Part shown: positions 11,201 to 20,201 of the stretch, one piece after another
Layout: every line of letters starts with the position of its first letter
How positions within the stretch are numbered: position 1 is the stretch's first letter
NCBI RefSeq assembly: GCF_010015585.1
Contig: NW_022985083.1
Coordinates: 110,223 to 174,222 of the forward strand
Origin: Eremomyces bilateralis CBS 781.70
Taxonomy: Eukaryota; Ascomycota; Dothideomycetes; Eremomycetales; Eremomycetaceae
Reading direction: 5' to 3'
DNA: 64,000 nt
Notes under the pieces: model-generated
Database searches by the model: none
Told to the model about the DNA's origin: nothing
The model's input: only the letters and a program-made list of their open reading frames with translations
Program-made: the position numbers and the translations under genes

Positions 11201-11730
11201 GAATTTCCCTGCTGGTCGTTCAAGCCATTGTGCTGATTCCTGTCAACACTGTACTCTTGGTATTGCTCGTGTGGGCTCAAGGTCATAGAAGCAGGACGGT
11301 ATCCGGATCGTTTGAGTCTCGTCGAATAGTGGTACGGAGACGTCTGTCTCGGGATCGGGTCATGATCACTTAAACTCGTCAAAGAAGGGTTGGACAATGC
11401 TGTGGAGGATCGTTGCATATTGGTCGTCGGGGACATCGATCGGCTTCCCGGTGCTGAATGGCTCCATTCCGGTTGAAAAAGAGGAGCAGAGGATGTGGAG
11501 AGCCAAGCATGATGACCGTGGTGTGAATTCCGTGAAGTCCCTGGAAGTCGACCATCGAGATCTCCAATGCCAGTGGAGGTCGTGAGCATGTTCAGAACGG
11601 CCGGGGCCAAGGATGGAGTGTCTCCTTTGCTGCCATCCACAGGAGAGCCAGCTTTCGCTTGTGTTGAGAAGTCAGAGGCATAGCTGTTACGGCCACCGAG
11701 GGTATTGGGATTACGCTCGACCAAAGCCAT
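8218..11730 (-). CDS. Large disordered conserved fungal protein of unknown function
   Basis: One open frame of 1170 residues from the ATG at 11730 (MALVERNPNTLGGRNSYASD). The same frame stays open to an ATG at 11862, but that one is followed at once by gtgagt and a plausible 60-bp intron, so the first 44 codons may be leader or intron. The protein is Ser/Pro/Arg-rich and mostly low complexity. More ordered parts are near SITRDKILEAIGASPQ-like sequence in the first third, a helical segment VSDLTRRLSEVLPSLQKYL in the last third, and a basic amphipathic end KGLKAMWRRSGKLIRSMGGK that could bind membranes or acidic partners. No catalytic motif is visible. A TCACGTG motif lies about 395 bp upstream. 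Confidence 0.75.
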   Translation of the reverse strand: MALVERNPNTLGGRNSYASDFSTQAKAGSPVDGSKGDTPSLAPAVLNMLTTSTGIGDLDGRLPGTSRNSHHGHHAWLSTSSAPLFQPEWSHSAPGSRSMSPTTNMQRSSTALSNPSLTSLSDHDPIPRQTSPYHYSTRLKRSGYRPASMTLSPHEQYQEYSVDRNQHNGLNDQQGNSYQISSMDYENPSGYERTPRLVRDAGSNSWTPKSSASPHTPGGVMPRRSLGPLRRTRVISTPILPFHSSGQINEYGMPSKNTANINPPEYYDYSEQFEGCQEKVSSCVKDELVPSPTRLGDGMRTCQITRDKILEAIGASPQLTSTTEWCGRALTTETEAKTDRSITNQPTSWSKESNSQEQARPEGLALTRSASSIYSDDAPTASSRFRSSDFDAVFAPVRQHDIRGYVASCPVPHSPPGPTMANVEASRHPDPAANEKEVTHVTPGSRSSSRAAFARNWHQEENIDGGTMSSRSTMRSARPSEPQSNHYDSVEDIRRDNQSPGMHSHRRHSPELAKEVRFSHNRTHTAGSGLPRIKERPSMELGLVGGSSKSTNRISIATMPEVVTQLHETRQRPRLGVRPPQGQSAFRHSTSGIDDMKPILSMEFSNSNIMTQLKEEFQLRTPRSLDELGLNFDDMGKTTTGPDNKPKTQHESVCSSESIHEKYKSFFAGLEEMDTSLGDNSSIFDSARLDQGTEVLRLEGVGRAREPKISTEMRPRPLSLRPIMGPEELISEVSQVSIPSVSDLTRRLSEVLPSLQKYLTDVENTSEDEVNKTIQEIKAIGDSGPSHEPTNPASLANGRKSLGTDVIEMKEHGNMSDSRENNFEDDLSRTAFARKTPVAELEATPLTGHAANSYVRTMAAHRSDRFEDPDSHLNRPQTSSSAPWNNDSNYPWTESAPDINVCLPRTPPELTTHFGTRAQLHGVNMIEGSTVENEGPLAGTEEVAMRNTEHGIFHAISRRLGHHHPQDINAHHAITPTAGPSTPRPKVSNAPIPLDHFDYSGYGNRSDALCIDDPGVDPGDRYPTTSLSPPTATNLDDVRSYFSDDSERPAKHRSSFRKRLSNFHPHICSGNARRGPALSGLGASAINTGPQSEDIPMEPNGSAMKIGNGGPDKTTMTAPTEMVHMNNGISKADSQPRKLEKGLKAMWRRSGKLIRSMGGKLRKERMEDHA

Positions 11731-11862
11731 TCTGAGCGCTGAAGAAGTACAGCTGCGAGGAGTCACTGCCTTCGATACAACGAACAGCAAGTATGGATAC
11801 CTAGAATTGCAGGCCCGTGAGTAACCGGAGTCTGAGCTGAGGAAGAGGAGAACACTCACCAT

Positions 11863-12537
11863 ATGAAATCATGTAGACCAGACGTCAGCTTCAAAGCCAA
11901 ATCAATCGACAAATTGCTTATGCTCGGAAGGTCGAGATGGACGGAGTTTGAATGTCACCGTGATGTTAGTTTACAGTGTGAACGACACAATTCATTCGGA
12001 AGATTGATGTGGCGGTGAGAAAGAGGCATGAAGAGGAAGTATAATTAAGGTTTAGGACGGAGGTACCGCAACTTCTGCATCTGGAAGGCACGATGTTGAG
12101 ATGAAGGAAGGAGGTGACGAAAATCACGTGGCACGATGACAACTGAGAAACGCGAAAAAGAAATCAAGTGATGGATCGTTGAACACCTAATCCTCATATA
12201 AAGCTAACGAGGCTGCGTGGTTCATTCCGCTCATAGCGGCGACATCATCAGGGGTCTTCCAATTCATCAGAACAAACGCCAACGCAATAGGGGGTATAGT
12301 CGGACAAGAAGACTGAGAAGAGAAGAAATCGACTTGAAACCCCCAGGAAGTGCTGAAGCAAAAACCATCGCTTTTCGTTCAACTCGGCCATCATGTCCAA
12401 GCGCGCATATAGAGAAACAAAGGCGTCGATAGGACAGGCCAAAATCGGGGAGGTGGAAACAAGATCCGTCCCTCCCAAAAGCCCCCCTAGCAATCAAAAC
12501 AGTCTTGACATGGCGTTCAGGAGGAATTAAAGAAGCC
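11863..12537. other. intergenic with TCACGTG motif at 12124-12130
   Basis: The upstream region of the 8218-11730 gene, about 675 bp ending at the stop of the next minus-strand gene. It holds one TCACGTG E-box-type word and no protein-like frame. Confidence 0.45.
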
Positions 12538-15085
12538 TCAAACACCCTCCGCCACTTCATCCAACCCGATGCCCCTCCCCACCGTTCCATAACCGCCGCC
12601 TACAACCTCCTCTTTCTTCCTCCTAGAAAAGATGCGCTTGATCGAGCTCAAGCTGCCCCTCTTCCTCATGTGCCCTGCGTCTTTAGGACTCGGCGTCTCG
12701 TACCCGTTCGTCGCGCTCTTCTCCGCGTCCCTACTCGCGTTCCCACCATTCTTACTCACAATTCCACTCCTATCCTTCCTAGACCCAATCACCGGACTCG
12801 TCCCGCCTCTATCCCCACTCCCATTTGCGCTCGCTCCACCTTCCTGGAATACCGCGCGCGATCCCGGCTCCGCCGTCGCTGTCATGCTCCCAAACAGCGT
12901 GTCATCGAACTGCGTTTGCTTCGTCCCAGACTCCTCTCTCGCGTTCATTTTGCCAGGACTATCCTTCCCTACTTCCTTCCTCAACGCACTTCCTCCGACC
13001 GTTGCCTTTTCATGCCTCGGCGTCGTCGCCACCCCCGAAGTGCTATCCTGGCTAACCGTCCGACGAGGCGTGGAGGGGCGTGGGAATAGCGCAAGGCGGG
13101 GTGTGCTGGGTGTTGCGGGACGGGTGGTTTGTGGGCTCGCGATTGCGGACGCGGTGACGTGGGGAGATGGGGGGGTCATGATGGGGTGGTTAGGAGGAAC
13201 ACGGACGCTGCTGGTGCGTGTGGGGTAGGGTTGGCTTGGGGAAGGGGAGCTAGTGGCCGAGCGGTCTGGTTGGTTTGCCTGGGCCGGTTGTGAGGTTGGT
13301 GTGGGAGTCGATGGGCGGGAGGAGTTGGAGGGGGGCTTATTGGAGATATTGCTGTCTTGATTAGAGGATGCTGGAGCTGGGGCTTCGGCGTGAGAGACAG
13401 CGCGGGAAGTCTGTGCTGTCGTGTTGTTCGTGGTGTTCGCGGGGTGGAGTGCAATTGGCGTCGCACTGGTGCTGTTGCGATTCGTGGATTGCACAGACGA
13501 TGGCTGGAAAGGGCTCGCCAACTTGTTCGCCGCCGGCGGTGACGCTGGATTCTTTAGTTGCGCTGAGCTTTCGGCACTCGCTCGTGCGATTGCCTGCATT
13601 TGGGCATAATCAGAGCCAGACGAATATGCAGAATCCGGGGCAATTGTAGGAGAAGTGGCAGTAGCAATAGTTGGGGGCACTTGTGCCTTGCGTTGCGACA
13701 CCTTTCGAAGCATGTCATGGGATTTCTTGCGAAGTTTTGATGGCTTTCGTTTGGGTTTTGCCGTTGGTGTATCGGATTCGTGACCCGTTTCAAGGGCGTC
13801 GCGAGTAGCTGCACGTTCTGGTGCAGTTTTCGGCGGTTCTCGCTGCGCATGTCCGGGGCCCCGAACGAGGGCATTGGGACGGAAGAATTCAACCAGCTCT
13901 TTGGTGTTCCGTTGAGGGCTAGGGGCTAGTTCTTGCCCTGGCTGTTGTGCTGACGATATGCGCTCGGGGGGTTGGGGCTGCTTTCGCGGATTTTCGAATC
14001 GTTTTTCCAAAGGGATAGAATCCCTGCGAACGGGGTGAGCGTTCTGAACCGCGCTATCTTGTTGGTCGGGTTTCTGGGGAAGTGGCTTGTCGTAGCTTGG
14101 AGTTCTAGTCCCTCGAGATTGCGGAGGTGAGCTCTGGGACCAGGGGCTAGCGTTCCCATCCGAACCAGAGCGATGCGAGAACTGTAATGATCAGCAAATA
14201 CGAACAATGGATATAAACATGCAAAAAAACACTTACAATACTTCTCCTACTAGCGACACCAACACGCTTTGACATCTCGTTGACAAGGCTTCCCAGCTGT
14301 ACCAGCAAGACACCCAGACCATTCCCGGCCTTCTCCAGCTCTTTGAATGCCATGAACCATCCTTCCGCATTCCCGCACATAGACGTGTATACCTCCAATA
14401 GAGTCTCATCATTCCCATGCCAGTCGTCGCCAAGTTGCTCCAGAAACTTTGCCAGGACACTGGTCGCCTCAAGCCCGTTGTTCACATCCACGAGCAAATC
14501 ATTCATCGCCCTCGCAGACCGGTCCACAATCTTGTAGATACTCTCGTTGCCCCGAATGATCGACGCACGGAAATGTCGGTCATCCAGCATCCGGTCAAAC
14601 ATCCCCGTATGCTGCAAAGGCAGCTTCAACAAGCTCACCCTCTCCTTGATATCCGCCGCGGCCGTCTCAAAGTCCTCCGTCGTGCGCACAATGAACATGT
14701 CGATCTCATTCAAATGCACTTGCAGGATCTTTAGGACCTCATCATCACTCTTCGCCAGCTGATTTTGTAGAAGGTGGATCCCGAACACGATCTGCGCCAT
14801 CAACTTCCATAGCGGATGGTATCGCCGACTCGACTTGTTGCGCCATTGGAAATTGTACGATCCGTTCCAGTCATCGCGTTCGAGCGTTCGCATCCATCGC
14901 TCTTTGGGGTTCGCGTTGTCGAACTTCGTGTCGGCTGGTTCACGCGGTTCTTCGATTGACTCGACAATGGATTCTTCGAAGGGTCCTTGCATAGCAGGAA
15001 GGGGGTGAGTGGGTGGTTCGCTGGCCTGTGAGACGACGGGCTCGTCGGGCTCATCGTCGAATTGGTCGCTTCGACCAGGCGCCAT
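12538..15085 (-). CDS. Conserved fungal helical protein with a long disordered tail, function unknown
   Basis: Two exons, 14237-15085 and 12538-14181, joined over a 55-bp intron (gtaagt..attacag) at phase 0, give 830 residues. The ATG at 15085 begins MAPGRSDQFDDEPDEPVVSQ. Residues about 65-285 look like a folded all-helical domain, with RWMRTLERDDWNGSYNFQWR, WKLMAQIVFGIHLLQNQLAK and VYTSMCGNAEGWFMAFKELE. The heptad-like spacing would suit a BAR-like or focal-adhesion-type helical bundle, but that is only a guess. The remaining about 540 residues are Pro/Ser/Thr-rich and disordered, with short basic patches (KPKRKPSKLRKKSHDMLRK) and a basic motif SLSSIKRIFSRRKKEE near the C-terminus. No enzyme motif was recognised. 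Confidence 0.75.
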
Positions 15086-16017
15086 GGTGATAATGGTTCC
15101 AATCTGGAGGTCCAAACAGGTAGGAGCGATTCGGAGATTTTCTTAGAGACGGGGTATGTGGATATTAATCCTGGTATAAATCGAGTCGTACAGTGGCTGC
15201 ACAGCTCTCGCGGGGTATCCCTCGAAACGAATGTCGGGCTCTGAAGCAGAGGAACAGAACGCGCAAATATAAGAGTTTTCGAAACGGAGAGGGAGTGAGA
15301 GAGGTTTGAGATCACACAGAGATCGGCAGCATGACCATCCCAGGTCAAGATGCGACGGAGCCTAAAGTTGGCAATTCGCCTTCGATCACGAAGCTGGTTC
15401 ACTTCCACCAGCTCAGATCCTCAGGAGTTCCGTCCGCCAGCGAGTCCCTGTCAAGGTTGATCGACTCGCTCCGCAGGGTAGAGGTTGGCAGCCAATTAGC
15501 GTTGGTCGCAGCAATAGGCTCCGTGTAAGGGTTCCAACGTCTAAGCAGGGAGAGAGAACAAGGCCAGGGTGATGAACGAGTGACAAAACGATCGTGGTAA
15601 GGAATTGAAGCGGCAAGTGGGAAAGGTGATGTGAGGCTGAGATGTGATAGCAGAAAGTGAAAGGTGAAAGGTGAATGGATGAAAAATACAGCTCTGTCAC
15701 ACAGCTCTGGCTCATTCCGCTCGTGTGAAACTGAAAAGCAACAAAGTTTTACCTTTTGTTTTAGCTTTCCAGATGCACGACCAGACCTGTTCACGCCACA
15801 TGGGTCCGGATCGCGTCCCCCGCCGTCGACGGGCTAGATTCGCCCGATTGCTTCCCAAATCTCGCCAAATGGTGGAGTATAATACTGGGTACCCCAACGT
15901 CTCGAAACACTCGAATCAAATGCCAAATCACAGGAACCTCATTCGTAATTCCGTTCCACTGAATGTCATTTCGGCTCTTGGGTCAGGAATCTGGTTCATA
16001 AGAAACCCGTAGTTTCC
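15086..16017. other. intergenic; one weak small frame at 15331-15528
   Basis: About 930 bp upstream of the helical protein. One 65-codon frame with an ATG at 15331 (MTIPGQDATEPKVGNSPSIT) has a plausible composition but no recognised relatives, and may be a small gene or chance. The rest shows nothing protein-like. Confidence 0.35.
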
Positions 16018-17532
16018 TTGAATAAGATCTTGAATATGCGACCCGGAAGTCTTCTCGATCGTGGCGCCGATGTCAATACCACAAATGGTGGACTGACACC
16101 ATTATCCTTGGCCGTGGATTCGGATAAGCCTAACCTGGGCATCATCAAGCCTCTGCTCGCTCGTGGTGCCGATGTCCGTCACACGGGTCCTCATGGGCGG
16201 GCTCCTTTATCATGGGCAGCAAGTTCAAAAGCTCCAAATGAGGCTATGGTTTCTAGGTTTCTAGAAAGCGACCCCCCTGTCAATATATAGGTACTTGATG
16301 CCTATGGATAGGCGCTATTGTCATTCGCCGCTAAGTCACCAGCAGGCAAAGAAATAATCAAGCTGGTTATAGATCGTGGCTCAACTTTGGACGAACTTAA
16401 CACTAAGGGAGGGGCGTCACTATCGTTTGCAGCACAAGTGGGTATTCTTGAAATTGTTCTTTTTCTATTGAATCATGCACCACTCGACCTTGATCAGGTA
16501 GATTCAGATCGTCGCAGCACCATATCTCACGCTGCCGAGAGTGGACAAGAGGCTGCGGTCCGGTACCTCCTCGACGGAGGCATTGATCCAAGCTGGAGAG
16601 ATTCGCAAGGACGTTCGGCTCTAGACTATGCTGTTAAAGTGGGATACCAAGAAGTGGTTGATCTGTTGCCCAAGCATCCCAGAGTAAATGAAGAGCTAGG
16701 GATTGTTAAACGGCTGTGACACCGATTTTGAAATACCTCTTGGGTCCGGACAATCAATCCAGGCCTTATTGACGATGAGATAGAAGGACCATGGGTTGAT
16801 GCCGCAGAACTCTACCGCGTGGCTTTTATCACCTCCAAACGAATTTTGGGTGAAGCGCATCCAGGCACTCTAAGCATCACTGACCATCTTGCACAAATTT
16901 ATGAAGCGAAATCACGCTGGGGTGAAGTTTCAGTACTATACCGGCAATGTCTCGATATCAGAAGAGACAATAACGTTTATGGTCACCCTGAGACATTGAG
17001 CACCATGGAAAACATTGCTGCAATGTGTATGCATCAAGGCCACCGCCCGGAGGCATTCGATCTTTATCGCGAATTATTCGAGAAGCGGACATTCGTTACG
17101 ACTCGACCCGAGACCTGGGAAGGAATGGGGTTTCTGAGAAATCATGCGATCCGCGGGGAACGTTGGAATGAAGCCGAAAAACTGCGCAGAGCCATTCTCG
17201 ACGAGAAAAGGCGTTTCCTTGGTGCTGATGATCCCACGACGCTTGACTGGCAGCCCCCCCTCGCTTTGGTCTATCAGAAACAGCATCGATGGGACGAAGC
17301 CGAAACGCTTTTGCGCGACTACATAGACAGAAGTCTAGAGGTGAACGGACTTTCGCACAAGATCACTTTACATGGACTGCAGGAAATGCAAGCTGTGTGG
17401 GGGCCAAGGGAATCTCTGCGGTGCCCTTCGCTGGCTGCAGCGGCGTGCCTGGGCCTTTTCACGTCGGGGAGACAAGACGTTTTCAGACTTGGAGGAAGAT
17501 GTTGGAAGGATACTAGGAAACCACCGGCTTAA
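16018..17532 (+). pseudogene. Decayed ankyrin-repeat/TPR protein gene
   Basis: One reading frame carries recognisable ankyrin repeats (LLDRGADVNTTNGGLTPLSLA, LLARGADVRHTGPHGRAPLS, LLDGGIDPSWRDSQGRSALD) followed by kinesin-light-chain-type TPRs (LGEAHPGTLSITDHLAQIYE, GHPETLSTMENIAAMCMHQG, LGADDPTTLD). The same frame is kept throughout but is broken by stop codons at 16288, at about 16309, at 16717 and shortly after. No good intron removes them: the segments lack GTRNGT donors. Repeats with this architecture often form the C-terminal sensor part of fungal NLR-type or patatin-linked proteins, but no NACHT, NB-ARC or effector domain is visible upstream. It is therefore a truncated relic or the tail of a lost larger gene. 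Homology to the repeats is clear; the parent protein is inference. Confidence 0.7.
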
Positions 17533-17549
17533 GCTCGCTGCCGACCAGG

Positions 17550-18275
17550 TTGCAAAGGAGGACAGCGATCGACTGGAAGCACTTGGGGAAGAGATACTTC
17601 ATTCCCTGCCACGACTTTTCGATCCATCAAGACGGCTCCGAGGTGGACTTCAAGCAGACCACGATACTTGGTGAGACTCAACCGCCTGGGTTGATCGCAG
17701 ATGACAGACAAGATAGGCAAGCACAAGGCTTCACTTCAGGATATGATCCAGTCCTAGAGGTAGCTAGACACCGAGAAATCCTTGCAACCGCATCCCCTAG
17801 AGACTCAGATATTGAAGAGGAGATGGTGGGCCCTGATTATGGTACACTTTTTAGCGATTATGATACATATAACATTCCCGACTCGCTATATCAATCGATG
17901 CTGAAGTCTAGGCCACAGGTGCTGGGATACTGTACTTCCAGGAGAACTTCTTCCAGGAGAACTTCCGCACGAGACTGTGGACCAGTCGCCAGAAGCACCC
18001 GCTTCGTGACAGCTGGGATTTTAGGAAGACCAATCTCTAGTTCAAGGGAAATTCAAATGACCCCAGCGTCGTTGGCCATGCTAACAATCGTCCTGCTCCT
18101 CCGCCTCGAGGCTGCGGTCGCGCATAATCGGCGTTTCGTAGGCGAGCACTGGTTGTACAAGGCGGTCGTGCCAAAGTCTGGGAGAAACGGTCCGGAAGCA
18201 ATCACTATAAAACGGACCTGGATACCTCGACCCAGAAGTGTTGAAGCCATCGGCGCCCATGAGCAGAGTGGTTGA
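17550..18275 (+). other. open frame downstream of the ankyrin-TPR relic, doubtful
   Basis: A 241-codon plus-strand frame (GSEVDFKQTTILGETQPPGL .. TPASLAMLTIVLLLRLEAAV) lies directly after the ankyrin-TPR relic in another frame. It has no recognised domain. It could be a further, frame-shifted part of the relic, an unrelated small gene, or chance. Its 3' end comes within about 40 bp of the convergent D-serine dehydratase stop. Confidence 0.25.
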
Positions 18276-18313
18276 GATTCCTCAATACCTCGAAAAGCAA
18301 CCAGCCACTGCTA

Positions 18314-20201
18314 TCACCAGCCCCTACATCTTACCCACACATCCTGCACGACATCCCTCTCCTCTCCGCTCCGACTCGAATCCACCACCAAATACCATCC
18401 ATACCCCGCCCCTGCGATACACGAATGATTCGGCAAAATCAACACCTTCTCCCCGGCCCTCAACTCCCTCTGCTGACTCCTATCCCCCTCCCACACCAGA
18501 ATCCCATGCTCCTGACTGATCCTCCCAACCACCCACCCGGTCTTCCCCTCAAAATCATACACTGAACTATTTACTCCATTCCCTTCACCTGGAGTATCGC
18601 CCTCGCTCCGCCATCCCGTCACCACCCCCCACCCGCTATACTCCCTACACGGCTCCCTCCCCAACGCCAAATTCCCCGCCGCAATCAACGCCTCCGGACG
18701 CTCTCGCCCCGTGTATACACTCGCCACCTCCGCGAGTATTCTAATTGCGATATCCTCCGTCCTCATCGTCCCGAAGCTCTTCGTCGCTAGCTGCTGCATA
18801 TCAAGCGTCGTGTAAACGCCGGCATGTACCTCAACGATATGCTTCGGCGCCTCACTGTCTCCCATCACATCCTCCAACATCGCCCGAACAGTGCTGGAGG
18901 CGCTGTGGTCCCATGAACCATCGGGGAGCTCTGAAGCCAGTGCCAAAGCGGTGGGGGACGCACCGACGGAAAGCACGAGGGCTTTGTCAGGGGCCTGAGT
19001 ATACGATTTCTTCACCACCGACAACACGTCGACCAGTCCGGTCAGTTCCTGTTTAAACCCACTCATCGCCTCCTTGGGTCCAGTTGCCCCATAGCTCGAC
19101 CCTAGATGGCTATATAGCCCTTCGAGCACAAACCGGCTATAGCAATCAGCAGGCTCTTCGTTCGCAGCGAGATACTGGAGCAAGGTGTCGCATTCATTGG
19201 ACTGTGGAGGTATCCCGGCGCGGCCGTAGCCGGTGTCGATCTTGATGTAGACGCCGACTTGGAAAGGAGGGCGTTGGGAGGAGAGGAGTTGAGGGGGGTA
19301 GTGGGAAAGGAGGTAGTCTTTGATCATGGTGAATTGCGAGACTGTGTCGATGATGATTTTGACTGGGAGAAGGGAGAGAGGGTTGTCAGTGGAGGGATGT
19401 TGGGGAGTACTTGGAAGTTCCCGTTCAAGGAGTTGGGCGAAGTGAATGAGTCGGGGAAGAGCGGACTTGGATACAGGGACGCCGTATAGGACCTGGGTTC
19501 CAAGTGTTCAGCGATGGAGATGCGATATGTTTCTTGGGCGACCTACATCTATTGTCTTGCCTTGTCGCTTGCAGTCTAGGAGCCACGGCGTAAGGAGTTC
19601 AAGTTCGGCGATGGTTGACACAATGAGGCGCACTTCTTTCGAGTCACCGACTTGAAGCTGGGTTACTTCTACAGTCTGAGTTGGATCCTAGGTTAGCTTC
19701 GCATTTGTCTCCTATATCTAATGACGTATGAAGAAATCTATATAATGCGCCAGAATAAATGTGTGCAGTTCTATATGGATTTCTAGACCTTAGATATCGC
19801 GAGCGTACTCAGAATTGGTACGGCAAGCAATATACCTTACTCCAAAGAACCGCTACACCAATGTGCACTTACTTAATCCAGCAGCAATTGCACTGCAGTA
19901 AGGCTGAGGTTTTGGCCAAGGCAGCAAGAGAACAAGAAAACATCGACTCGCATAACAAGCACCGAACACCATACAGAAGTACAGAACATCATAAACCACA
20001 TACCTTATGTGTCTTCACATGCCCTCTAAACCTCACCCCCGCCCCACTGGCAGCAGTCCTCATCCTCTCACAATTTCGGATCACGACCGCCCGATCCAGT
20101 ACCGCAGCGGGCGCATCCACATCTCTCAGATGGCGACCCACGAACTGGCTCTTCAGAGCGACCACGGAGGGCATAGGGTAAAGCAAGGAGGATGCGGACA
20201 T
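18314..20201 (-). CDS. DSD1: D-serine dehydratase (fold-type III, PLP- and zinc-dependent)
   Basis: The yeast Dsd1p type converts D-serine to pyruvate and ammonia with PLP and a zinc ion. Three exons, 20004-20201, 19547-19675 and 18314-19492, give 501 residues. The N-terminal alanine-racemase-like barrel opens with FVGRHLRDVDAPAAVLDRAV, and the HVKTHK motif at residues 61-66 contains the expected PLP lysine. KIDTGYGRAGI follows in exon 3. The zinc-site motif LPNHSC lies near the C-terminus, with His465 and Cys467 as the expected ligands. Intron 2 is 54 bp and ordinary. Intron 1 is 328 bp, far longer than its neighbours; its acceptor was placed so that HVKTHK continues into TVEVTQLQVG. The ATG at 20201 (MSASSLLYPMPSVVALKS) fits the family start. 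Substrate is inferred from family; the related D-threonine aldolases are the main alternative. Confidence 0.85.

Noticed and set aside
12538-15085. BAR-domain call for the helical protein
   Set aside because: Only a general helical pattern is visible; no diagnostic BAR motif was recognised.
19759-20181. 140-codon plus-strand frame over intron 1 and exon 1 of the D-serine dehydratase gene
   Set aside because: It overlaps the conserved minus-strand exon and has no protein-like pattern.
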